From: Rhodovulum euryhalinum
Lineage (GTDB): Bacteria; Pseudomonadota; Alphaproteobacteria; Rhodobacterales; Rhodobacteraceae
Length of the DNA stretch: 64,000 nucleotides
Direction of reading: 5' to 3'
NCBI RefSeq assembly: GCF_004342445.1
Contig: NZ_SLWW01000001.1
Location: 124,001 to 188,000 of the forward strand
Part shown: positions 18,348 to 26,561 of the stretch, one piece after another
Position numbering within the stretch: the stretch's first letter is position 1
Layout: each line of letters starts with the position of its first letter
Program-made: the position numbers and the translations under genes
The notes under the pieces: model-generated
Seen by the model: only the letters and a program-made list of their open reading frames with translations
The model's database searches: none
Told to the model about the DNA's origin: nothing

Positions 18348-18719
18348 TCAGCCCTCCGTCAGATATGCATCAAGGCTTGGCACCATGTCGCTCACGTCAT
18401 AGCCGCCGCCCAGCATCGCCGCGGTCACCGCGTCGAGCCCGCCGGGCGCGGCATAGCCGATCCAGACCCCGACCATGCCGGCCGTGACCAGCCCGCCCAT
18501 CGCCGGCCAACCGCCCAGCACGGCCACCAGCCCGGCCAGCCCGCCCCGCCGCCGCGGTGCGGCCACCAGCGCCGGGGCGGGCGCGCCACGCGCCTCGGCC
18601 TCGGCCATTGCGTCGCCCATCACCCGGGCCAGCAGCGCCGCCGAAGGTTCGGCACGCCGCGCCCGGCCCGCCGTGAACAGCGCCTCGAGTTCCGTATCGC
18701 TCATCCGCCGGTCAGACAT
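18348..18719 (-). CDS. Small membrane protein, possible anti-sigma factor
   Basis: 123 residues with one hydrophobic segment (AMGGLVTAGMVGVWIGYAA, near 73-91), a charged cytoplasmic N-terminal half and a short outside tail. It overlaps the ECF sigma factor by eight bases and is therefore translated with it. That position and the one-helix topology fit an anti-sigma factor, but I see no zinc-binding HxxxCxxC motif. Function is inferred from context only. Confidence 0.6.
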   Translation of the reverse strand: MSDRRMSDTELEALFTAGRARRAEPSAALLARVMGDAMAEAEARGAPAPALVAAPRRRGGLAGLVAVLGGWPAMGGLVTAGMVGVWIGYAAPGGLDAVTAAMLGGGYDVSDMVPSLDAYLTEG

Positions 18720-19290
18720 CCTCGAACCCCAATTCGCTGCGGCGCCCGGCCAGTGCGGCCGAAAGCGCCCTCTTGCCCCGGGCGGTCAGGCTTTCGACCG
18801 CCTCGGTGCCAATTTCCATGATCCCCGCGATCTCGGGGTTCGACAGCCCCTCGAGATGGCGCAGGATGACCGCCTGCCGCTGCCGCTCGGGCAGGGCCGC
18901 AAGCGCGGTATCCAGCGCCTCGGCCCGGTCCGCCGCGATCAGCCGCGCCTCGGCGCCGGGCGCCTCGTCCACGGGCTCGGGCACCTCGTCCAGACCCGCG
19001 CCACGGCGGCGCCGCAGCCGGTCGGTGCAAAGGTTCGTGACGACCCGGTAAAGCCATGTCGTCACCTTCGCCTCGCCAGCCCGCCACTCGGGCGCGATGC
19101 GCCAGAGCCGCAGCATCGCCTCCTGCGCCACGTCCTCGGCCTCGGCCGCGTCGCGCAGAAGCCGTGCGGCATAGCCCAGAACCCGGGGCGTCAGCCGCAG
19201 TGTCAGGACGCGCGCGGCATGCGCACTCCCCTGGCCATAGGCCACAAGCAAATCCTCGTCGGACCCCTCGTTCTCGGCATCGAAAGGCAT
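18712..19290 (-). CDS. ECF RNA polymerase sigma factor
   Basis: 192 residues. Region 2 includes DAAEAEDVAQEAMLRLWR and TWLYRVVTNLCTDRLRRRR; region 4 includes LPERQRQAVILRHLEGLSNPEIAGIM. The start at 19290 gives AGGA about eight bases upstream; an ATG at 19296 is also possible. It sits between an EF-hand protein gene and a probable anti-sigma/metal-sensor pair, all on the minus strand, suggesting a stress or metal-responsive regulon. Confidence 0.93.
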   Translation of the reverse strand: MPFDAENEGSDEDLLVAYGQGSAHAARVLTLRLTPRVLGYAARLLRDAAEAEDVAQEAMLRLWRIAPEWRAGEAKVTTWLYRVVTNLCTDRLRRRRGAGLDEVPEPVDEAPGAEARLIAADRAEALDTALAALPERQRQAVILRHLEGLSNPEIAGIMEIGTEAVESLTARGKRALSAALAGRRSELGFEDV

Positions 19291-19369
19291 CGCCATCCTT
19301 CCTTCGGCCTATCCGCCCCCGCCCGACACGGCAATGGCGGCGGGGACGCACCCGCCGCCTGCCCGCGCC

Positions 19370-20185
19370 TCAGCGGTTGCCCCGCATTGCCCCGAACCGG
19401 CCGCCGAACTTCTCGATGGCGGCGTCGAACTCTTCCTTGCTGATCGTACCGTCGCCATCGGCATCGACCCGGTCGAACATCATCTGCGGGCCGGGACGGC
19501 TGGCCATTTCCTCGGCGCTCAGCTTGCCGTCGCCATCGGCGTCCAGCATTTCGACAAGGCCCTGGGCGCGGGCCGCGCGATCCTCATCACTCAGGGTCGG
19601 ATCCCCGAAGCCGCCATAGCCCATCGGCCCCGTGCCCTCCATGCCGCCGAACATGCCGTAACCGCCGCCACGCATACCCTGCCCCATGCCCTGACCGGCG
19701 CCCATGCCATAGCCCGGCGCCATGCCATAGCCTTGGCCCATCCCATGGCGGGAACCCATCCCCTGACCGCCCCACTGGCCCTGCATGCCTTTGGCCCCCA
19801 TGCGGTCGCAATCACGCCCGCCCCGATCGCGGCCCCGTCCGTCACGGTCGCCACGGCCGCGTGCCTCGGCCATGTTGCGACGCCCCGCAGGCCCGAGATT
19901 CTGCGCCTCCTCGGCCGAAACCGCACCATCGCCATCGGTGTCGAGTTCCGCGAACCGGGCGCGCGACCGGGCGGTGAATTCCTCGAGGCTGATCGCGCCG
20001 TCATTGTCGGCATCAAGCCGGTCGAACAGTGCCGCCCCGCGACCCGTAAGGCCCGCGCCAGCCGCCTGCCCCGCCGCCTGACCGGCCCCGGCATCCTGCG
20101 CCGCCACCGGAAGCGCAGTGCCCAGCATCGCGGCCGCGCCGATCGCCAGTGCCGCCATCGAAACGAACCCTCTGTTGCGTGCCAT
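19370..20185 (-). CDS. Secreted four-EF-hand protein with Gly/Met-rich linker
   Basis: 271 residues with a signal peptide (residues 1-30, ending PVAAQ). Four EF-hand loops are present: DADNDGAISLEE (58-69), DTDGDGAVSAEE (82-93), DADGDGKLSAEE (215-226) and DADGDGTISKEE (241-252). Between the two pairs lies a Gly/Met-rich region (about 130-195) with repeated GMG/GYGM units and a histidine. It probably binds Ca2+ in the periplasm, and the linker could also bind a soft metal such as copper. First gene before the sigma factor on the minus strand. Confidence 0.88.
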   Translation of the reverse strand: MARNRGFVSMAALAIGAAAMLGTALPVAAQDAGAGQAAGQAAGAGLTGRGAALFDRLDADNDGAISLEEFTARSRARFAELDTDGDGAVSAEEAQNLGPAGRRNMAEARGRGDRDGRGRDRGGRDCDRMGAKGMQGQWGGQGMGSRHGMGQGYGMAPGYGMGAGQGMGQGMRGGGYGMFGGMEGTGPMGYGGFGDPTLSDEDRAARAQGLVEMLDADGDGKLSAEEMASRPGPQMMFDRVDADGDGTISKEEFDAAIEKFGGRFGAMRGNR

Positions 20186-20264
20186 TCTTCGTTCTCCTTT
20201 TCCGTCGGTTGTCGTGCGGCCTAGGGGCGGTTCCGCCCGCCGTCAGACCCTGTTACGGACGGGC

Positions 20265-20277
20265 ACGGAACTTCCGT
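20265..20277. promoter_or_regulatory. 13-bp palindrome between the EF-hand and DUF983 genes
   Basis: ACGGAACTTCCGT is a perfect palindrome around its central base, located in the divergent gap (20186-20390). On the minus strand it lies about 85 bases upstream of the EF-hand start. It contains GGAA/TTCC, similar to ECF -35 elements in either direction, but no convincing -10 partner is visible. Candidate operator or sigma-factor element. Confidence 0.25.
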
Positions 20278-20390
20278 CGCAAATATCCTGCAGCCTTTGC
20301 GACATCCCGCCGCAAGGACAGTGCGTCGTCTTTCAACGATTGGCGGATTTACTAGCTTGAACTCGCACGCGACGCCGGAGGCGTGCCCAC

Positions 20391-20789
20391 ATGACGACGA
20401 TTGACCACGCGATGATCGACCTGCACCCGAGGCCCCTCGGCACAGCCCTCTTGCGCGGCTGGTGCAAGCGCTGCCCCAATTGCGGGGCAGGCCCGATGAT
20501 GTCGGGCTATCTCTCGGTGCGCGAGCATTGCCCCGTCTGCATGGAGGAACTGCACCACCACCATTCCGATGACGGGCCGGTCTATCTGACCGTACTGATC
20601 GTCGCTTTCATCGCGGCGCCGCTGATGTTCTGGGCCCATCTGGCCCTGCGGCCCGATCCCCTGGTGCTGACCTCGGTTTTCACCATTGGCTGCATCGCCA
20701 CAGCACTGTACCTTCTGCCCAGACTGAAAGGGGTGATGGTGGCGTTGCAATGGGCCAAGAGGATGCACGGCTTCGGGGACAGGGGATAG
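20391..20789 (+). CDS. DUF983 family zinc-ribbon membrane protein
   Basis: 132 residues. A Cys4 zinc-ribbon-like N terminus (CKRCPNCG near 25-32 and CPVCMEE near 47-53) is followed by two hydrophobic helices (LTVLIVAFIAAPLMFWAHLAL, LTSVFTIGCIATALYLLP). This is the DUF983 family, small inner-membrane proteins common in alphaproteobacteria. Function not established. It overlaps the following NUDIX gene by 40 bases in another frame. Confidence 0.9.
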   Translation: MTTIDHAMIDLHPRPLGTALLRGWCKRCPNCGAGPMMSGYLSVREHCPVCMEELHHHHSDDGPVYLTVLIVAFIAAPLMFWAHLALRPDPLVLTSVFTIGCIATALYLLPRLKGVMVALQWAKRMHGFGDRG

Positions 20790-21457
20790 CGGATCCGCCG
20801 ATCCGGGACGCGGCGACGGTGATCGTCCTGCGCGACGCGCAGCGTGCCCCGAAGGTTCTGATGGGTCAGCGCGGCGCGACCGCGGCGTTCATGCCGAACA
20901 AGTTCGTCTTTCCCGGCGGCGCGGTCGACCCGGTCGATGCCACTGTGCCGCTGGCCTGCCCGCTGGGGCCCGACTGTGACGCGCGGCTCAGGGCCGAGGC
21001 CGATGCCGCCCTTGCCCCCGCCCTTGTCGCCGCAGGAATCCGCGAATTGTGGGAGGAAACAGGCCTGATCCTCGGCCGTCCCGGCGCCTGGGAGGCGCCC
21101 GCGCCGAAGGGCTGGCGCGGATTCGCCGCAACCGGGCACCTGCCCACCGCCGAAGGGCTGCATTTCATCTTTCGCGCGATCACGCCGCCGGGCCGCCCGC
21201 GCCGGTTCGACGCGCGATTCTTCCTGATCGAGGCCGAGGCCATCGCCAACGATCTTGACGATTTCTCGCGGGCCGAGGACGAACTTGGCCTGCTGCAATG
21301 GATTCCCCTGCCAGATGTGCGCGGCTTCAACCTGCCCTTCATCACCGAGGTGGTGCTGGCCGAGGTGTCGGGCCTGCTGAAATCCGGCCTGTCGCCCGCC
21401 AGCGTGCCCTTCTTCGACAATCGCGGCCCCCGGTCAGAGTTCCAGCGGCTGCACTGA
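20750..21457 (+). CDS. NUDIX hydrolase
   Basis: 235 residues. The Nudix box is recognisable as AGIRELWEETGLIL (about 97-110), with the essential REL-x-EE-x-G. The upstream strand PNKFVFPGGAVD and an inserted loop (PLACPLGPDCDARLRAEAD) between it and the box resemble the NUDT19-like/CoA-pyrophosphatase-related branch. It cleaves a nucleoside diphosphate linked to a moiety X; the substrate is unknown. The start overlaps the end of DUF983, so the two genes are probably co-transcribed. Confidence 0.88.
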   Translation: MGQEDARLRGQGIADPPIRDAATVIVLRDAQRAPKVLMGQRGATAAFMPNKFVFPGGAVDPVDATVPLACPLGPDCDARLRAEADAALAPALVAAGIRELWEETGLILGRPGAWEAPAPKGWRGFAATGHLPTAEGLHFIFRAITPPGRPRRFDARFFLIEAEAIANDLDDFSRAEDELGLLQWIPLPDVRGFNLPFITEVVLAEVSGLLKSGLSPASVPFFDNRGPRSEFQRLH

Positions 21458-21498
21458 CGGCGTCAGCAGGGTACGAACGTTCCGGCGGGCGCCCCCGG

Positions 21499-22254
21499 CT
21501 AAAGCCGGATCGCCGAGATCAGCCGCCCGTAGTCGGCCTCGCCCGCATGGACCGAGCGGCGGTAGGAAAAGAACCGCTCGGCATCGGAATAGGTGCAATG
21601 CCGCGTCCAGAGCGCCTGGCCGACCCCCGCGGCACGCAGCCGGAACAGGCTGAAGGCCGGCAGATCGAACTGCACCCGGTCGCCCTGCCCCCCGGCGAAG
21701 AATCGCGCGTTGTCCGGATCATCCGCCAGAAAGGCGTCAAGGAACTCGGGCCCGACCTCGTAGGCGCGCTGGCTGATCGTGGGGCCGATCACCGCGACGG
21801 TATCGGCACGCCGCGCGCCGAGCCGCTCCATCGCGATCAGCGTCGCCTCGAGCACGCCGTCGAGCGCGCCACGCCAGCCCGCATGGGCCGCGCCGATCAC
21901 TCCCGCCGTGCGGTCGGCGAACAGCACCGGCTGGCAGTCTGCCGTCAGCACCGCCACCGCGAGGCCGGGAACGGCGGTCACCAGCGCGTCGGCGCATGGC
22001 CGCTCGGCCAGCGGCCCTTCGACCACGGCGACATCGGCGGAATGGACCTGGTGCGCGGTCATCAGGTGGTCGGGGGCAACGCCCAGCGCCCCCGCGACCC
22101 GGCCCCGGTTGATCGCAACCACCTCGGACAGATCGGACGACCCGCCGCCGCAGTTGAGCCCGCTGAAGATGCCGGAAGACGCCCCGCCCCGCCGGGTAAA
22201 GAACCCGTGCCGCAGGGGGGAGAGCGCGTCGGAGGTGAGAATCTCCAGCGTCAT
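21499..22254 (-). CDS. pgeF: PgeF/YfiH family protein (laccase-domain, peptidoglycan editing factor)
   Basis: 251 residues with the family pattern: VGVAPDHL-like VAPDHLMTAHQVHSADV (about 75-90), TADCQPVLFAD (near 125) and GAAHAGWRGALDGV (near 140), which supply the His/Cys metal ligands. Homologues act as peptidoglycan editing factors or show purine nucleoside phosphorylase/polyphenol oxidase activity. The start overlaps the NDUFAF7-like stop as ATGA, making it the last gene of lgt-NDUFAF7-pgeF. Confidence 0.93.
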   Translation of the reverse strand: MTLEILTSDALSPLRHGFFTRRGGASSGIFSGLNCGGGSSDLSEVVAINRGRVAGALGVAPDHLMTAHQVHSADVAVVEGPLAERPCADALVTAVPGLAVAVLTADCQPVLFADRTAGVIGAAHAGWRGALDGVLEATLIAMERLGARRADTVAVIGPTISQRAYEVGPEFLDAFLADDPDNARFFAGGQGDRVQFDLPAFSLFRLRAAGVGQALWTRHCTYSDAERFFSYRRSVHAGEADYGRLISAIRL

Positions 22255-23321
22255 CGGTCGAATCCTGGCGTGGGCGAACTGCCCTGTCCTGTCAGCGCGA
22301 GCGTCTTGAAGAGCGTTCCCATTTCCTGCGGGTGGGTCAAGCGGCGATGTGCGGCAATATGCGACTCTCGCGCCGCCCCCGAGAGGCGGCGCGCGAGCGC
22401 CTCGGCTCTGGGCGTGATCCCCAGCCGTTCCAGGAAAACGCCCTGGGGCATCATCGGGCTGGCCGCAACGCCGGCGGCATCGGCGGCACGGACCAGCGCC
22501 TCGAAATCGACATGGGCGGTCAGGTCGGCGTCCCCCGGATGGGCGAGCGGCGGCTCGGGCACGTGGCCCCGCACCGCCTGCAACGTGTCGCCGAGCGAGC
22601 GCCAGCCGCCATAGTCGACGATCAGCGCCGCGCCGCCATGGGTGGCGATCCGCCCTGCGATGGCGGCGATGATGGTGGCGGCGGCCGGGCAGGTCTCGAC
22701 AATGTCGCCGGGGCGTGTGTCAGCCAGCCGCTGTTCAAGCGCGGCGAGCGGCGCGGGGGCCGAAAGGCCGAAGGTCAGAGCCCCGTCCCGAAGTCCCACC
22801 TGCCTCTCGCGCCAGCCGCCCGGATCACGCTGGAACTGGCGGATCGGCAGCGCGTCGAAGAATTCGTTCGCGACCAGCAACAGGGGCCCCGCTGGCAGCG
22901 CGTCCACCGTTTCGGCCCAGGTGACGTCATGCCCCGCCAGCGTCTGGCGCTGGCGGGTGCGCAGCGTGGGCGAGGTTTCGACCAGATGCACGCGCGCCGC
23001 ATCGAGAAAGCCCGGCACGCCCCGCGTGGCCCGCAGCGCATCGGCCATCAGCGTGCCGCGGCCCGGCCCCAGTTCGGCCAGCGTGAACGGCGCCGGCGCG
23101 CCGTGGTCAAGCCAGACCTGCGCAAGCCACAGGCCGATCAGTTCACCGAACATCTGGCTGATCTCGGGCGCGGTGGTGAAATCGCCCGCCACCCCGAACG
23201 GATCGCGCGTCGTGTAATAGCCGTGCGCGGGATGCATCAGGCACTCGGCCATGAAATCGGCAACCGTGATCGGGCCAGTGGCGGCAATCCGCCGCGCGAG
23301 GACGTCGGCCAGCGGCGTCAT
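22251..23321 (-). CDS. NDUFAF7-like class I SAM-dependent methyltransferase (DUF185)
   Basis: 356 residues. It opens [20 protein letters not shown], then [31 protein letters not shown] and the SAM site [17 protein letters not shown], all hallmarks of the NDUFAF7/MidA family that methylates an arginine of complex I in mitochondria. In bacteria a similar role on NADH dehydrogenase is plausible. The start overlaps the lgt stop (ATGA) and the stop overlaps the pgeF start (ATGA). Confidence 0.92.
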   Translation of the reverse strand: MTPLADVLARRIAATGPITVADFMAECLMHPAHGYYTTRDPFGVAGDFTTAPEISQMFGELIGLWLAQVWLDHGAPAPFTLAELGPGRGTLMADALRATRGVPGFLDAARVHLVETSPTLRTRQRQTLAGHDVTWAETVDALPAGPLLLVANEFFDALPIRQFQRDPGGWRERQVGLRDGALTFGLSAPAPLAALEQRLADTRPGDIVETCPAAATIIAAIAGRIATHGGAALIVDYGGWRSLGDTLQAVRGHVPEPPLAHPGDADLTAHVDFEALVRAADAAGVAASPMMPQGVFLERLGITPRAEALARRLSGAARESHIAAHRRLTHPQEMGTLFKTLALTGQGSSPTPGFDR

Positions 23322-24205
23322 GGGTGCCTGCGCGACAGCGCCAGCAGGATCAGTCCCAGCGCCACCATCGGCAACGACAGAAGCTGGCCCATCGTGATCC
23401 CGACCCCGCCGCCGTGCAGAACGTAACCCATCGGGTTGTCGGGCGACATGAACTGCGGATCGGCCTGGCGGAAGAATTCGACCGTGAACCGTGCCAGACC
23501 GTAGCCCATGAAGAACACCCCCGCCACCCGGCCGGGACGTTTCAGCGCGCCACGCGCCAGCACCAGCCACAGCAGCAGCGCGCCCAGAACCAGTCCTTCG
23601 AGCCCCGCTTCGTAAAGCTGCGAGGGGTGGCGCGCGCAAGGGACGGCGTCCCAGCCCGGGCAGTCCTGCGCGCGCAGACCGGGAAAGACGACAGCCCAGG
23701 GCAGGTCCGAGGGCCGGCCCCAAAGCTCGGCATTGATGAAGTTGGCGATCCGCCCGAAGAACAGCCCCGGCGGAGTCGCCAGTGCCAGCGCATCCGCCGC
23801 CGACAGAAGCGGCACGCCATGCTTCCACGAAAACAGCGTGATCGCCGCGGCGACGCCCAGCAGCCCGCCATGGAACGCCATGCCGCCCTGCCAGAGCATC
23901 GGAATCTCCAGCGGATGGGCGAGGTAGTAGCCGGGCTGGTAGAACAGCACGAAGCCCAGCCGCCCGCCGAGGATGATCCCGAGGATGATCCAGGTCAGCA
24001 GCTCGTCCACCTGTTCGGCCGTCATCGGCGCGCGGCCGGCGGGCCAGAGCGCGGGGCGGCGCATGGCGGTCACCACGATCCGCCAGCCGATCAGGATGCC
24101 CGCGATATAGGCCAGCGCGTACCAGCGCAGCGCAAAGTCCATGCCGAAGAGCGAGATCGAGAAGATCTCGTTCGAGATGTCGGGAAATGTCAGAACGCCC
24201 TGCAT
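23318..24205 (-). CDS. lgt: Prolipoprotein diacylglyceryl transferase
   Basis: 295 residues, seven-helix Lgt. The family signature includes [20 protein letters not shown] (about 151-170), preceded by an H-G-motif region ([12 protein letters not shown]) and followed by [12 protein letters not shown]. It transfers diacylglycerol from phosphatidylglycerol to the lipobox cysteine of prolipoproteins in the inner membrane. First gene of the overlapping lgt-NDUFAF7-pgeF unit, divergent from the UbiK-like gene. Confidence 0.97.
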   Translation of the reverse strand: MQGVLTFPDISNEIFSISLFGMDFALRWYALAYIAGILIGWRIVVTAMRRPALWPAGRAPMTAEQVDELLTWIILGIILGGRLGFVLFYQPGYYLAHPLEIPMLWQGGMAFHGGLLGVAAAITLFSWKHGVPLLSAADALALATPPGLFFGRIANFINAELWGRPSDLPWAVVFPGLRAQDCPGWDAVPCARHPSQLYEAGLEGLVLGALLLWLVLARGALKRPGRVAGVFFMGYGLARFTVEFFRQADPQFMSPDNPMGYVLHGGGVGITMGQLLSLPMVALGLILLALSRRHP

Positions 24206-24303
24206 GCCTCGCCTCTCTTGGCCGGGTGCGCGGCGAAGTCAACCTTGAGCTTGACCCGCCCCCGCGCCATATAGGGGTCGAATGTAAATCCCAGGGGGCC
24301 CCG

Positions 24304-24546
24304 ATGCAGACCCGGAACAAGTTTCTCGACGACATGTCGAAGCTGATGACCAACGCGATGGGCGTAGCCCAGGGCGCCAAGGACGAGGCCGAGACGGCAA
24401 TGAAAAGCATGATCGACCGCTGGCTCGCCGACCGCGATTTCGTCACGCGTGAAGAATTCGACGCGGTGCGCGCGATGGCGCAGAAGGCGCGTGAGGAGAA
24501 CGAGGCCCTGAAGGCCCGGATCGAGGCGATGGAAGCGCGCCGCTGA
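24304..24546 (+). CDS. ubiK: UbiK-family (BMFP) accessory factor
   Basis: 80 residues, nearly all helical with a coiled-coil C terminus (AMAQKAREENEALKARIEAMEARR). It begins MQTRNKFLDDMSKLMTNAMG and contains DWRDF-like DRDFVTREEFDAVR, matching the UbiK/YqiC/BMFP family, which assists ubiquinone biosynthesis by binding UbiJ. The start at 24304 is preceded by AGGGGG. A terminator-like hairpin follows at 24605. Confidence 0.9.
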   Translation: MQTRNKFLDDMSKLMTNAMGVAQGAKDEAETAMKSMIDRWLADRDFVTREEFDAVRAMAQKAREENEALKARIEAMEARR

Positions 24547-24604
24547 CAGCGGGCCAAGGCGACGCGCCGTGAACGCGCGGGGCATGGGATCGGGCATCGG
24601 GAAC

Positions 24605-24630
24605 AACGCGTCGCCGTGGCGGCGCGTTTT
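24605..24630 (+). terminator. Rho-independent terminator after ubiK
   Basis: AACGCGTCGCC pairs with GGCGGCGCGTT (one G-T wobble) in a tight hairpin that ends in a TTTT run. It lies about 60 bases downstream of the ubiK stop and faces the 3' end of the convergent phosphorylase gene. Confidence 0.6.
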
Positions 24631-24683
24631 CGTTGCCGGGTCCGCGTCAGAGGAACGGTTCGGTCCGTGACGCTGCGATTTGC

Positions 24684-26429
24684 TCAGCCCCGGTTCGAGA
24701 TCCAGCGGCACTGGTAGGGCGCAAACGGTATCCCGGTGCCGGTGGGCGAGATCGTCTCGCCCGACAACAGGTCCACCCAGGTCTCGCCGCCGATCAGGTT
24801 GATCGACAGGGGCGAAACCGACAGGTCATCGGCGCTGACATTGTGCAGCGCGAAGATCGACTGATCCCGGTCGGGACTCTGACGCCACAGCCCAAAGAGA
24901 CGATGGTCGAGATGCAGCGTGAACTGCGTGGCGTTGGGGTGAAAGGCGGGCTGGGCGCAGCGGATCGCGATCCGCCGCTTCATCTGGCGCAGCACCTGCG
25001 CCTGCGGGCTGGCCGGGTCGTCGAGCAGGGCGAGAAGTGTCGGATAATCCCAGCGGTGGCGGTTGATCGCGCGCTTGACCCCGGTCTTGCCGACCCCCGC
25101 ATGATCGTTGGGCGTCGCCAGCAGCGCATGGATATAGAAGGCGGGCACGCCTTCCAGCGCCATCACGATGCTCTGCGAGCAGAGGAAGCGGTCGATCTGG
25201 TGGTCATCCTCGCCGGCAAAGGTGCCCTTCATCGCGTCGAACCAGGTGATGTTCAACTCGTAGGGCGCCTCGCCCCCGCCGCCGAGCGTCCGCATCGAGA
25301 CCTCGCCTCCGAAGGCGCGGACGGCAGCGATGATCTGGCCGATCTCGCCATCGGGCAACAGCCCCTCGACGGGCCGCATGCCGATCCCGTCATGCGACGC
25401 GGTGAAGTTCAGGTAGGTGCAGCCAAGCTGGGCGGGCGGCATCGTCGTCTGCCAGCGATGCAGGTGCTCGGCCGTACCAGACAGCAACGCGTGCAGGATC
25501 AGTGGCGGCAGCGAGAAGTTGTAGACGGCATGCGCCTCGTTCCGGTTGCCGAAATAGGAGAGGTTCTCGACATTGGGCACGTTGGTCTCGGTCAGCAGGA
25601 TGACCGGTTCCACCGCGAAATCGCACAGTACCCGCATCAGTTGCACGATGGCATGGGTCTGCGGCATGTGGATCGAGGGCGTGCCGGGTTCCTTCCACAG
25701 GAACGCCACGGCATCCAGCCGCACGATGCGGATTCCGTTGTCGACATGCAGCCGCATGATCCGCAGGAATTCCAGCAACACCTCGGGATTGCGGAAATCG
25801 AGATCCACCTGGTCGTGGCTGAAGGTGCACCAGACATGGCGCACCCCGTTCGCCGTCTCGACCTGGCGCAGCAGCGGGCTGGTGCGCGGGCGGACCACGG
25901 GCGACAGGTCGTCGTCGGGCGAGGCCTCGAAGAAGAACCGGTCGTAGGGCTCGTGCCCTTGCAGATAGGCGGTGAACCAGGGCGACTGGCTGGAGACGTG
26001 GTTCAGCACCAGGTCCGACATCACCATGAAATCCTGCGCGATACGGTTGATATCGGACCACTCGCCGAGGCTGGAATTGACCGTGCGGTAATCGGTGACC
26101 GCAAAACCGTCATCCGAGGTGAAGGGGAAGAACGGCAGGATATGGACGGAACTGACCGTCCCCGCGAGGTGGCGCCGGAGAAAGTCGTTCAGCAGGTCAA
26201 GCGGCTTGTGCTGGCCGTCGACGATGCTGTTGCCATAGGTGATGACCATCGCATCCTGCGGGGACCAGAGCCGGTTGGTCGGCATGCGGGCGCGGCGGCG
26301 CAGATGGCTGCCTCCGGGCCAGAACGCCGCCACGATGCCGCTGACAAGATCATCGCGGTCGTGGTCGGGATAGAGGCGGCCGACCAGATCGGCCAGCTTC
26401 ATGCGCAGGGTCTGCGGTGGGTCGGTCAT
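24684..26429 (-). CDS. GH13_18 sugar phosphorylase, probable glucosylglycerate phosphorylase
   Basis: 581 residues of the sucrose-phosphorylase-like GH13 family. The catalytic residues are visible: nucleophile Asp239 in GIRIVRLDAVAF, acid/base Glu281 in ILLTETNVP, and Asp347 in TASHDGIGMR. The family splits an alpha-glucoside with phosphate to give alpha-glucose-1-phosphate. The neighbour 130 bases upstream on the same strand encodes glycerate kinase, which fits glucosylglycerate as substrate (product D-glycerate). Sucrose or sucrose-6-phosphate remain alternatives. Confidence 0.88.
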   Translation of the reverse strand: MTDPPQTLRMKLADLVGRLYPDHDRDDLVSGIVAAFWPGGSHLRRRARMPTNRLWSPQDAMVITYGNSIVDGQHKPLDLLNDFLRRHLAGTVSSVHILPFFPFTSDDGFAVTDYRTVNSSLGEWSDINRIAQDFMVMSDLVLNHVSSQSPWFTAYLQGHEPYDRFFFEASPDDDLSPVVRPRTSPLLRQVETANGVRHVWCTFSHDQVDLDFRNPEVLLEFLRIMRLHVDNGIRIVRLDAVAFLWKEPGTPSIHMPQTHAIVQLMRVLCDFAVEPVILLTETNVPNVENLSYFGNRNEAHAVYNFSLPPLILHALLSGTAEHLHRWQTTMPPAQLGCTYLNFTASHDGIGMRPVEGLLPDGEIGQIIAAVRAFGGEVSMRTLGGGGEAPYELNITWFDAMKGTFAGEDDHQIDRFLCSQSIVMALEGVPAFYIHALLATPNDHAGVGKTGVKRAINRHRWDYPTLLALLDDPASPQAQVLRQMKRRIAIRCAQPAFHPNATQFTLHLDHRLFGLWRQSPDRDQSIFALHNVSADDLSVSPLSINLIGGETWVDLLSGETISPTGTGIPFAPYQCRWISNRG

Positions 26430-26561
26430 GGCACCTTGGCAGTTCGCTCACCGCCCAGACTTGCGCGCGGCGCGTGAGGGCGCAAGGCCGGGCGGCGTGG
26501 AATCGCACGGGGCCAAGGCCGGGTGCACAGGATTTGGGCGCCCAGCGCCCCGCACGCGCGA

